From NCBI GenBank assembly GCA_002049455.2, contig KV919099.1, positions 17,040 to 81,039 on the forward strand: 64,000 nucleotides of DNA, in the 5' to 3' direction. Shown here in pieces: positions 52,056 to 63,749 of this stretch. A program made the translations under genes and the position numbers. The stretch comes from Porphyra umbilicalis (taxonomy: Eukaryota > Rhodophyta > Bangiophyceae > Bangiales > Bangiaceae). The notes under the pieces were generated by a model. The model did no database searches. It was not told the origin of the DNA and saw only the letters and a list, made by a program, of their open reading frames with translations. Numbering within the stretch: position 1 is the stretch's first letter; each line of letters begins with the position of its first letter.

Positions 52056-52584
52056 ACCGCGGGGGGGGCCGCGCGCCGGCGGTGGCACGACGCTGGGGCC
52101 CGCTGCACCGCGCAGGTGATGCTGCGACTGGCGGGCGCGCGCTCGTCGTCGACCTCGGGGGGGGCGCTGATGCTTCGATGCAAAGTCAAGCGCTGAACGG
52201 CCTGGCGGCAGAGGTGCAGACGGGTTGCCTGGACACCAGTGGCCGTTGCTGTTGGGAGTGGCCTCGCGGAAGGCAGGCGGCGTGCCTGCCTTGCGCGCAG
52301 CCCCCACCCTTTTCCCTTGCGGCGGATGTCACACCTTGGACATTCGTTGTTGTTTTTGTTTCCCAACGCTCTCGTTTGCCACTGCGCGCAGTTGGTTTTG
52401 TATGTTTTTTTTGTTTTTTGCTCACCAATGTTATGGTGCGTGTCGCTGACGTCCAAGAGAGATTGCGCGATGCCCTACGCGTCGCTGCCGCACCCCGCCG
52501 TCGGGCTCGACACGCCGCACGCCCCCCCCGCCCAAAACCTCGCGTCACCCCCTGCGGCTACTCCCCCCCCACCCCCCCCCCCAC
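52056..52584. other. Convergent 3' region between two genes
   Basis: Holds the 3' UTRs of the beta-barrel gene and of ctpA. A T-rich block near 52345-52425 on the plus strand may contain the polyadenylation region. No gene is seen. Confidence 0.5.
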
Positions 52585-54600
52585 TCACAACACGGACGCT
52601 GGGAGGCACGACAGCGCCTCGGCGTTGGGCGCGCACTCCACCCCCACATCCACGTCGATGCCCTTCTTGTTAATGTCCTTGTGGCCCGGCGTCTCGTAGC
52701 GCGCAATCGTCACGGCGACGCCGCTGCCGTCAGACAGGGGGCTCACCGTCTGCACGACGCCCTTGCCAAAGGTGCGCTCCCCGACGAGCACCGCCCGCCC
52801 ATTCTCCTTGAGGGCGCCGGCGAGGATTTCCGACGCCGACGCCGTCGCCTTGTTGACCAACACAACGACCTTGTCGCCGGCGGGCACCGCCGGCGGCTTG
52901 ATCGTGTCAATCTCGTCCACAACCCCGTGGCGGTCCACCACGTACACGATGGGGGTGTCGACGGGGAGGAAGAGGCGCGCCACGTCGACGCCGCCGGGGA
53001 AGTAGCCGCCGGGGTTGTTGCGCAAGTCGACGACCCAGGCGGCGGCGCCGCGCGCCTTGAGCTCCCCAACCGCCGCCTTGACGTCCGCGGCGGTGGAGGA
53101 GGTGAAGCCCTTGACGCGGATGAGGCCGACGGGGGCGGCGGCAGCGTCGCCGCCGCCACCACCACCGCCACCGCCACCGCCGCCGCCGCCGCTGCCCCCA
53201 CCCCCGTCGCCACCCGCGGCCGGCCGGGCGACCAGCTCCGCAACGACCGACGGGAGCTTGAGCTCCTCCCGCACCAAATCCAACCGCACGACCGTGTCGG
53301 CCGCGCCCGCGTGGCTCAACGCCAAACTCACTTCCGTGCCCGGCGCGCCGCGCACGCGCGCGGCCGCGTCGTCGGGCGTCAAGCCCGCCAGGTCCTCCCC
53401 GTCAATCTCCACGACCGTGTCCCCCGGGCGCACGCCCGCACGCGACGCGGGCGACCCGTCGACGGGCGCCGCAATGACCAGCTCCCCGTCGACGCGCGCG
53501 GGGTAAAAGGTGATGCCGACGCCCGCAACCGAGCCCGACGCGGCGGCGGTGAGGGAGGTGTACTGGGGGGGGGTGAGGAAGCGCGTGTAGGGGTCTTCGA
53601 GGGAGTTTAGCATCTTGCGGATGGCCGCGTAGCCGGCTTCTTGGTTGGCGTACTGCGTTTTGACGGCGCGGGTGCGGATTTTGAACCAATTCTGGGGGGG
53701 GGGGGGGGGGGGGGGGGGGCAAAGGGCACGTGAGAACATGGGGTGCGGGGTCCAGGAGAGAGGGATGGGTCGAGCGCGGTGACATGGCAGCGCAGCAAGA
53801 GTGGTCGACGGGTTAGCAGCGGGCAGAGGTGCAGCCACGAATGCCACAACAGAGGCGACAGACACCCCCGCAGTGCATGCGCCAACCACGGGCAGCAGCA
53901 GCAGCCCGCTCGCACGACTGCTCACTGTCACTCCGCACGCAGGTCCCCCCGCGCTACCGCCGAGTCTGGAACCGCCCCGCCACGGCACCACCAACCAGCA
54001 GTCCGGCACCGGCGCCGCCCTCCCACAAGTCCGACCTCACCAGTCCCCCGCCCCCCCCCGTGCGTCCTCCCCCCCCCCCCCCCCCCCCACAGCGTGACCG
54101 CCCCCCACGTACCTGGTGGTTGAACGTGCGGTCGACGTAGCCGTCATCAACAATGCGCCACACCTCTGCCAGCAGCTTTTGTTCGGGCGAAAAGGCCGCT
54201 GCCGGCGGCACGCCGCCGCCGGCGCCGCCGCCCAGCAGCCCGCCGGCGAGGATGCCCGCCACCGCCGCCGCCGCTACGGCAGACTGGGAGGTGGGGGGGC
54301 GCCGCCGGGGGGGGTGGCGGGCGCCCCCGCCGCCGCCGCCGCCGCCGCCGTCGCCGCCGCCGCCGCCGCCGTCGCCGCCGCCGTCGTCACCGCCGCTGCC
54401 GCCGCCGGTGGTCGCCTGCCGCCACGGGCGTCACTGGCCGTGGCGGCGGCGGCGGCGGCGGCGACCCGCCGCCGACGCACGCACGCGCGGCGGCGCGGCA
54501 GGGTGGCGCCCGCCAGCGGCCGGGCGGTGGCGCCCGTGGGGGTGGGCGGGCGGCGGGCGGCGGCGGCGAGGCCCGCCGGGGGGGCAACCACAAACGCCAT
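52585..54600 (-). CDS. ctpA: Carboxyl-terminal processing protease CtpA (D1 processing), plastid lumen
   Basis: CtpA trims the C-terminal extension of photosystem II D1 in the thylakoid lumen. ATG 54600-54598 starts an Ala/Arg-rich transit peptide (MAFVVAPPAGLAAAARR). A hydrophobic thylakoid-transfer segment (VAGILAGGLLGGGAGGG, then PPAAAF) lies in a different frame; the G-runs at 54293-54299 and 54307-54314 probably hide an indel. Exon 1 ends at 54113 (CAG|GTACGT), the intron is 54112-53692, and exon 2 begins NWFKIRTRAVKTQYANQEAG. Domains: AAIRKMLNSLEDPYTRFLTP; PDZ with GVGITFYPARVDGELVIAAP and GVRPGDTVVEIDGEDL. The catalytic part has VVDLRNNPGGYFPGGVDVA, KATASASEILAGALKENGR (nucleophile Ser in SASE) and GERTFGKGVVQTV (general base Lys). 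A Gly run interrupts the PDZ-protease linker. Confidence 0.87.
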
Positions 54601-55305
54601 GCCGCGCCGGCGGCGGCGGGCGCGCCGCGGGCAGGGGGGGGGCGCGGCGGGCGCCGGCGGGGAGCGCGTGGGGGGGGGGTGGGGGGGGACGACAGAGACA
54701 GGGTCCCACGGGTGGAGGGCGGGCGCCGACGGGACGACGGCCGCTGCGCGCCCGCACCCGCCGCTGCCGTCGGTCGGCCGGCGGCGCGGGGGGGGGCCCG
54801 TCGGGAGCGCCCGCCGCGGGGGGGGATGTGGGGCGCGGCAGTCGGCGATGCGGGAGCGGGGGCCCTCCACACGTTGACACCGCCGCCGCGGAAGCGAGTG
54901 ATCGGTGGTGCCACGCCCATCCCTTTGGCAGCCAGATTGGAATTACCAAGCGAGATACCCTGACACGGTGGTATTTTCTATAAATTCACTTTGACTTGTC
55001 TGGATCGTCGGGGAATCAGAATGCGTAAAGTACACTGGTTCGCCCTTCCACACCCCCGCGACCACGCAGGCATCGGCCCCCAATGTCGACGAGACACACG
55101 CGTCCTCGCGACCGACGTGCCCTTCCTCCCCCGACCTCCCGTCCCCTGCCCTCTCATGGCCGGCAACTCATGTGAGGGCTCTTCCCCCACGCCCTTCTGA
55201 CTTTCTCTCTATCTATTCCATTCCCCCCTTTCACCATTTTTTCTCAGCCCAATAGCCGTCCGCTTCCTCCTCTCCCGTTCCCCCCGTGGGTTGTTCCCCC
55301 GCCCC
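54601..55305. other. Intergenic between divergent ctpA and membrane-protein gene
   Basis: 54601-54900 is GC-rich leader of ctpA, open on both strands without meaning. 54960-55300 is pyrimidine-rich on the plus strand and likely contains the promoter of the downstream gene. No repeats or RNA genes were seen. Confidence 0.5.
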
Positions 55306-56917
55306 ATGGGGGCTGCCGCTCCTGTGGTAGGGGTGTTGGCTGCGGCGGAGGATACGATGGCGGCGACAGCGGGGGTGGCCGATGCCTCCAAACTAGCGGC
55401 GGAGGCTGTAGGTGCGTCGGCGCCCGTGGCCGGAGCGGTCGTCGTCGCCGCGCCAGCGGCGGGGCTGGTGGCCCGCTCGGCACCACTGGTCGAGGCGGTG
55501 GGGGTGGTGGCGCCCGCGGCAGGTGCGCCAGCACCTCTGGCGCCGCTGTTTGGCCCGCACTTTGTCCTCCGCTCCGCGTCACACCTGATTTACATGGGCG
55601 TCCTCGTCGCCACCCTATTGCAAGTGTACGTGGCGGCGCCCGTCTGCGTTGCAACGCGTCTATTTTCCTCTGCCTGTCGTGTCACTTGCACATCTACTGT
55701 GCAACGCCGTTGCGTGCTCCGCTCTTTACTCCGTGGCATGCCGCCGGCACTGACATCTCCCCTCTCTGTTTTGTTGTCTCTTGGCTCGGTGGGGTGCTGG
55801 CTCTCCTCGCAGTCTCACCCACCTGTCCCTGCTCCACACCGCGTCGCCTCCCAGCACGGCGCATGCGTACCGTCTCGCCCGCCTCCTCATCCTCCACGCG
55901 GCTATGTATGTGGTCACGGGCATCCTCTCCTTTTACTGCACCCCTTTTGCGCTCGGCCACGTGGCGCTCGCCCTCCGTGCGGCCCTTAGTGTCGCCCTCT
56001 ACGCCGCTGGCGCACACCCGCCGACGACGCCGATCGCCTACGCCGCCGCTCACAGCCTCCTGCGGGTGCCTGTCGATTGGCTCATCACTGCCCTGGCGCC
56101 GCATGTGGGGGAGGTGGAGGACGCACTCGCCACCGCCCTCACCGCGTATACTACCGCGCGGCGGGGCGCCAAGGCGGCCGCGCTGGCCGCGCTGGCCGCC
56201 CTCGGCGACCTGGACGAGGACGACGGGGGGGGGCACGGGGTGGACGTTGGCGGGGGAGGCCGCCTAGACGGCACCGCCACTAATTTGGACGACGGCACCG
56301 CCGCCTCGACCGACGGCGTCACGCGGCGGGCGGTGCAGCCGCCGCTCGAGGCCGGCCACTTTGTGGAAGCGACGCCCGAGTGGACCACCGAAGTGGCCGC
56401 CGAGGCGGCGGGGCGAACCAAAGCCGCGGCCGCCGGTCGCGGCGGCGGCGCCGAGTCAGACGGGTGGGCCGACACGGACGATGACGGCGGGCACCGGCCG
56501 CTGGGCGAATCGGCCGCCGCTCGGATGCGGCGGCGGAGTTTGCGACGGGCCACGGCCACGGCAACCGGTCGGTCGTCGCTGCCAGGATTGCTGTCGGGCG
56601 GGCTGGGCGATGGCGGCGTTGGGGAGAGCCCCAGCCGGCTCGGTGGCGCCGGGAGCAGCGCCAGGCGGCTAGGAGACGCGAGAGCGAGCTCTGGCCGGCT
56701 GGGTGGTGCTGGGGACAGCTTTGGATGGCTCGGCGGTGCGGGGGACAGCTCCAGTTTGCTCGGTGGTGCGCGCACCAGTGCGGGGGTGACACCTCGAACG
56801 GCGGCTGCTACAGCGCGACCACGACCCGTTCGCCGTCTGACGGCCACCAGCAGCGCTGGTGTGGCTTCGGCGCTGGGCGCATCGGATCCGCTGCCACTCG
56901 TCAGTAGCAGTTTTGGT

Positions 56918-56948
<31 letters not shown>

Positions 56949-57697
56949 GTGACCGCAGGCGGACGGGCGGCGCTGGAGGCAGCAGCGCGTGCATCGCCGC
57001 CGCCCTGGACACGCCGGCCCGGCGGTCACGGCTTGATCCCAGCGCGTCCCATTCGAGTGTCGGTACGGACGTGGGCGGGTCCCCCGCCCTGCAGCCCCGC
57101 ATCGGCGGTGGCGCCGGTGGCGCCGACGCCGACGGCCGAGGCCACGAGAGCGGCAGCCGCAGCAGCACACAGCTCGGCGCCATCCTGCGCGGCGACGACA
57201 GCAGTCGCAGCCACAGCATTGGGGACCTCGGCGCCGCTCTCCGTGGTGGCGCTCCGCGGCCGGCCGGTGGTGGCTCGGATGCCGAAGGTGCACCCGACGA
57301 TGGCAAGACGGGGCCGCGCGGTCGCGTCGCGCGCCAGCGCGCGGCCGAGTTGGAAAACGTCGGCGCCTTTCGGCTGGTGCCACCGGCGGCCGCCGGCGGG
57401 GCGGGGGGTGGCAGCGGCGGCGGCGCGGCGGCGCGGCGGCGGCAGAGCCTCCACGAGGTGGAGGTGTCGACGCGCCTGACGGGCGTGGCAGACGCGTATG
57501 CGGACCTGCGGGCGTTGCGGGCGTCGTTTCGGCGCGGTCGCCTTGGGGCCAAGGTGGGGTCTGCGGCCGCGCGGGGGGGCGGGGCTGCGTTGGAGGAGTC
57601 GTCAGCGAGCTCCGTCGCGTCGGCGCCTGCGGCGTCCCGGCCGGGTCCGGGGGGTGGCCGCCTCCGCCCGTCGTCTGTGCATTTAGGGGACCCGTGA
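55306..57697 (+). CDS. Membrane protein with three N-terminal helices and a long disordered repeat-rich tail
   Basis: Exon 1 (55306-55625) starts MGAAAPVVGVLAAAEDTMAA and ends inside the first hydrophobic helix. The donor is GT|GTACGT, the intron 55626-55812 and the acceptor CTCGCAG; the phase matches exactly. Exon 2 (55813-57697) completes helix 1 (LIYMGVLVATLLQVLTHL), then helix 2 (LARLLILHAAMYVVTGILSF) and helix 3 (LALRAALSVALYAAG). The remaining 500 residues are Ala/Gly/Ser/Arg-rich. They include a degenerate repeat of the type RLGGAGDSS (about 56635-56770) and a charged C-terminal helix region (EVSTRLTGVADAYADLRALR). No family is recognised. The intact frame across 1.9 kb with selected-looking helices supports a real gene. 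Confidence 0.7.
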
Positions 57698-59412
57698 CGG
57701 GTATGTGTGATATTGGGAGTGACGGGGGTTTCTTTCTTCTGTGTTTTGTAGGCTTTGACGTTTGTCTGCGCGGCTGCTGCTGCTCGTCGTGGTCGATGGC
57801 AGTGAGTAGAGACCTTCGGCATGTCAAATGTGGGTCGACGGCGTGGGTCGGGGACACGTTTCACGCCACGTTAAGCCTTCGACCCACTTTTCGATCCCAT
57901 GTATGGCCCTTCGACCCACGTCAAGAACCAGTACAGTCATTCTCCATTTCTGTGACATCCTTTCTTGGGCACCGGTGCCTAGTAACGAATGTAGGTCGAC
58001 CGGGCTCTACGGTGCGATCAAGGCCGATCTTGAGCAGCGATCGTCCTCTTCGACACGAAAAACCGGGGCCACTTGCACTCAGATGTGGATTGAATGGCTG
58101 CCACAAAGGGTGCCTTCGAATGGAGAAAGACTGTAAATACAGTCTTTCTCCAATGCTGTCTACCCTCTATGGCGATCGTACGACCACAAAGTAGCCCACG
58201 GAGAGCCATCGTCTGGGATTGACCTGTGGCGGACGAGCGTATTTGCGTGTGCAATTTTCAGGTCAGCTCGTTATTTTGCTTTCCCTTTTTTTCAATGATG
58301 GTTACTTTGAAGCGAGAGATATCACGAGTAGATCTCGCCGCTGTTAGCAACTTGCCGGATGCACCATCTTTCCGAGAAGGCCAGGAACCATGGACGAGCA
58401 CCCCCTCCCCCTCGCCGTGGACGCTTCGCGTCCACTGCACGCTCCCGCACCCAGGTGTCATTGGCCACCCCTCTCATGGTCGCCCCTGCGCCCCCGTGGG
58501 TGCACCACGGCAGGACGCCGCCGCTGCGGCGTCGGGGTGTCGACAGACAGGCCGGTTGCGCCGCTGCCGCCGCCGCCGCCGCCGCAGGTGCTCCCACCGC
58601 CAGTGACGTGGTTGCCCGCCCCGCCTCAGCGTGCGCTCCACTGCCTTTGGCCGAGGCCTGCGTGAGCGCGAGCGCTGCCACTGCTCGTCTGCGGTCTGGC
58701 CGTCCTTTCGCCCCCTGCCCCTTCCCCTCCCTTGCGCTCTCCTTCTCCCTGGTGGACCGCGGTGGCCGCCACGGCTCCTTGAATGGGTCCCCCGTGGTGG
58801 CCGGCCGGACCGGGGCGCCCGCTCTGGGTGCCAACGGGATCGACCCGCTGAGCCGCCGCCGCCGCCATGCGGTGGCTGCGGGACTGGGTCACACCCCTCT
58901 GAGGAGCAAGAGGGGCCCGGTCAGAACTTGGCCGACGTACACCACGCGGGCCCGTGTCGGGTGCCGCATGGGCGTCGCTGCTTTTTGTTTTTTGCTCTGT
59001 GCGAAACACTCGCCGAGCTACGTGTGTGTCCCCTTCGCGGCCGCCAGCGTGGACTAGACAGTGGGGGGGCTCCGTAGGGACGCGACCAGCGGGTTTGCTC
59101 GGGCTCATCGCCCCGCTCTTCCGGCTTCTTCCGACCGGCGGCGGCGGGCACGTCGCCGGCCGCGACCGTCCCACCGCTTCCCTTCCCGGCTTGAAACGAC
59201 GTGCAGGCCGCACCCCCCCGCCTTTCGCGTCCCATTCTTGCCATCTCGGCGCCGCCCCGTCTGCGGAGGAGTGTGCGCCCCCCCGCTCATCGCCCCCGAG
59301 CGACCTGTTCCCTCGGCGGCGTCGACGCGCACCGCGTGCCGCGGCGCGGCCAACGCCGCGCCTCTACCCTCCTCCTCCTTCCTCGCTCCTCCCGCCCACC
59401 CCCCCCCCCGCC
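57698..59412. other. Intergenic; perfect palindrome at 58121-58152
   Basis: 57800-58350 is AT-richer and carries scattered inverted GTGGGTCGA / TCGACCCAC motifs (57829, 57890, 57913 areas). 58350-59410 is GC-rich, open on both strands, with no recognised protein; the last 300 bp is pyrimidine-rich leader of the next gene. Confidence 0.45.
58121..58152. repeat. Perfect 15-bp inverted repeat, 2-base spacer
   Basis: TGGAGAAAGACTGTA, AA, TACAGTCTTTCTCCA. The arms are exactly complementary. It lies in non-coding AT-richer DNA. Confidence 0.85.
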
Positions 59413-59934
59413 ATGGGCGCCGCCCCTTCAAAGGGCAAGGGCGGCTCCCGCGCCCCCGCGGGCGTGTCGACCTTGCGGCGCGTTTCCGGCCGCCTGCCGC
59501 GGACTTCGTCGCCCAAGGCGACAAAGCACACGAGCCGCGTGGCCGTCCCGCACTCAGACGTGGACGATGACCTCGCCTCCCGGGACGATGGTATTGAGCA
59601 CCTTCTGACATCGTCGGCCTACCCACCGCCGCCGCGGGGCGGCGGTGGCGCGTCGCGCAGCGGCCGCATCGACGAGCTCGCGTCCCAGATTGAGGAGCGG
59701 GAGGAAGAGGAGGCGGCGCTGCCAAACCTGGAAGAAATCCGCAAGGCCGACCCGGCGCGCACGTCGGGACGCTTGCAAGCGCTCGTCGAGCAGTTTGCGT
59801 TGGAAGCCGAGGCGGGGGCATGTGAGGTGAGCGCCGCGGCGATGGAAGGGGACGGCGCGCGCCGGTGGCTCAAGGGGGGTATTGGGGAGGCGCGGGGCAT
59901 CCAGTACCCAAAGCCAACGAGCTCGGGGTTGTGA
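59413..59934 (+). CDS. Small N-myristoylated-type protein, unknown function
   Basis: ATG 59413 follows a CCCCCGCC context and opens MGAAPSKGKGGSRAPAG, a good N-myristoylation signal (Gly2, Ser6, Lys7) with a basic follow-up, suggesting membrane attachment. The middle is Ser/Arg-rich, then an acidic segment SDVDDDLASRDDGIEHLL and a likely helix IDELASQIEEREEEEAALPN followed by GRLQALVEQFALEAEAG. A consensus donor GAG|GTGAGC at 59826-59828 and an acceptor CATCCAG at 59904 define a possible 78-bp intron that keeps the frame, so the protein is 173 residues unspliced or 147 spliced. I do not recognise a family. Confidence 0.6.
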   Translation: MGAAPSKGKGGSRAPAGVSTLRRVSGRLPRTSSPKATKHTSRVAVPHSDVDDDLASRDDGIEHLLTSSAYPPPPRGGGGASRSGRIDELASQIEEREEEEAALPNLEEIRKADPARTSGRLQALVEQFALEAEAGACEVSAAAMEGDGARRWLKGGIGEARGIQYPKPTSSGL

Positions 59935-60988
59935 CTCGGCGCGACCTGTGCATCTCCTTTTTCATTTTTTTCGTGCCGTCCCTTCTCTTGCCGCATGTTA
60001 CCCCCGCCCTGGTCTTGTGTGCTGCCGGCAACCCTTATTCGTTGCCTAATGAGCGTGCTTGTGAGCGCGTGTACCTCGACCCTGCACCGGATGCACCTCG
60101 TGTCTTTGTGGAGCGCGTCGCGCCGGTGTGGAGGGGGAATGCGAGGCTGCGCCAGACTCATTGGGGTATGAGAGGGGTGTGAGTGCATTGTGTGAGGGCT
60201 GCAGTAGGCGAGACATGCATGACAATGCATGGACATGAGAAGCACGCAAGTGGGTACATGACGGGCAGTGCGACGCAAGATAATTGAGCACACATCTCTA
60301 ATAAGGGCAAGCAGGAAGGTGCTCGCGTTGTTTTTGAGGAGGTCTCGGCACGACAGGAAAGGTAGAATCTAAGAAACAACAAGCAAGAAACGGGCGATTC
60401 CCTATACCGCTGCCCAGCTGCATCAATAAGAGCGGCAACGGGGCGTTCCTAGGCCAAGAGGCGAGCACCAACAAAACTGGCGATAACCCACGTCACAGAA
60501 GAATGACAAGGAGAAAAGAGGAGATAGCGCTAAAACGTTTGCCCAGACAAGCACGCGCGTTACCGGTTTCCCACGCCGCTAAACGATTCGACTCCCGACG
60601 GGCAGCTAGACGCCCGTCCGGAAGAACAAAAGGAAAAGGGGCAGGAGCAGAAGAGGGAACGACAGAAAACGGGGGCGTCGACAGAAGGAAAAACTAGCAA
60701 CATGCAACCACCATGGGAGGAACGGCGTGCAGGATACAAGCGCAACAGGTCGTGGAGCGTGCGCTACATGTCGAAGGACAGGCGCGGGTGTCGCCAGCGC
60801 CGCCACGCCAACCAGTAGCGACCCACCGCCAAAAGCCAAAGCGCGACAGGCGAGGCAACAAACGGAGACGTTGGGAAAATGATTCCAAACAGCAGAAAAG
60901 ACGCGGGATGAACGTGCAGCGCATGAACCTGCACGGGTGGTCGCGCCCGCACGTCTACCGGCAGCCCCCCATCATGGCGGGCTGTCAC
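59935..60988. other. Convergent intergenic region, nothing recognised
   Basis: Between the small myristoylated-protein gene and the SAP-protein gene. Short open frames only, mostly in shadow of each other. Likely 3' UTRs of both genes. Confidence 0.5.
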
Positions 60989-60999
60989 CTATCGGCCTT

Positions 61000-61030
<31 letters not shown>

Positions 61031-63234
61031 CAAGCGGTCAATCAGGTCGCTCTTGCGGCCCGTCTGCTTGAGCCCCGCGTCCGCGCACATCTGCTTGAGC
61101 GTCCGCACGGTGGCGGTGCGGAGCTTGCCCGACGCTGCCATCTGCCGCAAGTCGCTCTTTTGGCCAAAGCCCCGCGCGCCCGTCGTGGACGACGAGGTGG
61201 CCGACTCGGCCGCGTCAACGACCGACCCGACCGCGTTGCCGGCAGCGCCCGCCGCCGACCCCGCAACGTCGGCGACCGTCGACGCGGCCGCCTGCGCCTG
61301 CGACGCAGCGGCGGCGGCCACGGTGCGCACCGCCGAGCCGGCCTTTCCAGCTTCGGCCGCTGCCGCCGCTGCCGCCTCGGCGGCGCGCGCCTGTGACGCC
61401 TGCTCCGCGGCAACAAGCGCCGCCGCGCGTCGCTCCGCTTCCGTCTGCACCTGCGCAACAGCCGCTTGAGCGGTGGCGGCTGCCTTGGCGGCACCGCCCT
61501 TGGTCGCGTCCGCAGCCTTGCTGAGCTGCGCCGCGCGCTTGTCAGCCTCGGCCTTGGCGGCGGCGGCAAGCTCGGCGGCCTTCTTCTCCGCCGCCTTTTC
61601 CGCAGCAGCAACCTTATCGGCTTCAGCCTTGGCCGCCGCCGCCGCCTGCGCCGCGCGCTTGTCGGCCTGGGCCTTGGCGGCAGCTGCCGCCTCAGCCGCG
61701 ACCTTTTCCGCCTGCGCCTTGGCTTGTGCGGCAGCCCGTGCGACCTTTTCCTCTGCCGCCTTCTCAGCAGCAGCAACCTTATCGGCCTCCGCCTTGGCCG
61801 CCGCCGCCGCCTGCGCCGCGCGCTTGTCGGCCTGGGCCTTGGCGGCAGTAGCCGCTTCGGCAGCGACCTTGTCAGCCCGCGCCTTGGCTTGCGCGGCAGC
61901 CTGCGCGGCCTTTTCCTCTACCGCCTTCTCAGCAGCAGCAATCTTATCGGCCTGCGCCTTGGCCGCCGCCGCCGCCTGCGCCGCCTTCTTTTCGGCCGCC
62001 TTCTCGGCCGCAGCCGTCTCTGCGGCAACCTTCTGCGCCTCTGCCTTGGCCGCCGCCGCCGCCCGTGCCGCCTTCTCCTCGGCCGCCTTTTCAGCGGCGG
62101 CCGTCTCCTTGGCAACCTTTTGCGCCTCCGCCTTGGCCGCAGCCGCCGCCTGCGCCGTCTTCTTCTCCGCCGCCGCCCCAGCCTCAGTGACCGCGTCTGC
62201 AGCCTTGGATGCCCCCGTCCCAGCCGCGCCCTTGGCGCCCTTCCTGACGCGCGCCTGGACCGCCGCCACCGCATCGTCCACGGGCGCGTCGGTGGCGGCC
62301 GCCGCATTGCCGCCGCCACCACCGCCGCTCCGGCCGCCCGACGCCTTGCCCGCAATCGCCGCCGCGGCGTCTGAGAGCGCCTGCACCACCCCACGCCGGC
62401 GCTTCTGCTCGCCGGGAGCGTCCGTGGCGGGCGCGGCTGCCCTACCGCCCGGCGACGCCGGGCGGTCCGCGGTGGCCGCCGCCGCCGACGATGACGACGA
62501 CTTTGAGGAGGCGCCTGGCGCGGCGCCGCCGCCCTCCCCACCCGCCCCCGTCGTCCGGTCCGGCGGCGAAAAGCCGCCGTCTGTAAAGTGCGCTTCCGCC
62601 ACATAGTTGGCGAGCTTGGCTTGCCGCTGGGACCACGTTTCCCTCACCACCGGCGCCGGCGTCGTCGGCGCCGGTGGAGCCGCACCCTCCTCCCCCCCGT
62701 CCTCCCCCCCCCCGCCGGCGCGCCGCCCGTCCGCAGCGCCTCCAACTCTGCCTCCCACGCCGCCCGCTTGGCCGCCGCGTCCGCCGCCACCGGGTCGACG
62801 GTGGTCAACTCGGGCAGCTCCACCGTCGGCAGCGCCGAGGCGGCAACGGCGCGGCGCCGCGCCTCGGCCGCCGCCGCCGCCTCAATCGCTTCGAGGTGCA
62901 CGCGGGAGGGGGCGCCGCCGGCGCGGGCGGCGCCCTCGGCGCCGGTCGGGTAGGCGCTCTTGGCGCCGCCCGACGTGGCCGACGACACACCGCCGGCCGC
63001 GTCGGGCACGCCCCCGGTGCGCTGCTCGTGGCGCAGCCGCCGCAGCTCCGAGTCGGCCATCATCCGCACCGCAGGCGCGGCGGCGGCGGCGGCGGCGGCG
63101 GCCGGCGCCACCGCCACCACCGCCGCACCAACCTCTGTGCCGACAAAGGAGCGGCGGCCGCCACACACCGACGGGGATCGGCGGGCGGTCGGGGCACCCG
63201 CCGGCGCACACACAAACGCCTGGGCACCCGCCAT
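60989..63234 (-). CDS. Plastid-targeted alanine-rich coiled protein with C-terminal SAP domain
   Basis: ATG 63234-63232 starts a transit peptide (MAGAQAFVCAPAGAPTARRS) and MMADSELRRLRHEQRTGGV. A frame change occurs at the C-runs 62692-62698 and 62704-62713, after ELEALRTGGAPAGGG; the next frame continues VVRETWSQRQAKLANYVAEA. Residues encoded from about 62200 to 61500 form a long array of [20 protein letters not shown]-like units (Ala/Lys/Glu/Asp/Gln), expected to be a long amphipathic helix like TolA or LEA proteins. The end (LRTATVRTLKQMCADAGLKQ, TGRKSDLIDRLAAL) is a clear SAP motif, which binds DNA. A plastid nucleoid role is plausible from transit peptide plus SAP, but that is inference. 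Confidence 0.78.
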
Positions 63235-63749
63235 GGCCACGGCGGACGGGGCACGCGTTGGGGGGTGGGGGGGGGGGGGCAGGCGCAGGGGCGTCCACAG
63301 GGGGGTGAGTGGGGCGGCGGAACGACGACAACAGAGGCGGCGTCGACGCCCGGTAGATGCGTCCGCCCGTCGCGGCGGAGGGCGTCACCAACGGGGAAAA
63401 GACCGCTGCGATCCCGCGCGGCAGGGGGGAGGGGGGATGGCGCGCCGCCGCCACCACGGGCGGGACCCCCGTCCGTGGGGGCGCGCGGGCGGGTGTGTGC
63501 CCAGCGAGCAACAATTGGGCCACGCGCGCCGCCTCGAGGTGTGGTGAGCTGCGCGACGGAGATCTCAGGTGGCGGCGGCGGCGGCGCGTGGTCACGGACG
63601 ACAGCTCGGCGGCCGGCGCCCCGACCGGCGGGCGTTGCTGGTTGGTCTACTACCAGACGGGTGTCCGCGACACCAATCAGCGTTGCGACGAGGGGGGGTT
63701 GGTGGGTAGGGTTCTCCGTTGAACTATTGTTGATAACTTTTGCATTTGG
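63235..63749. other. Upstream region of the SAP-protein gene
   Basis: GC-rich with G-runs near 63266-63280 and frames open on both strands; no protein resemblance. It should contain the promoter of the SAP-protein gene and possibly of the right-edge candidate. Confidence 0.4.

Noticed and set aside
54274-54983. Plus-strand ORFs opposite the ctpA presequence
   Set aside because: Shadow of the Ala/Arg-rich transit peptide region; no family resemblance.
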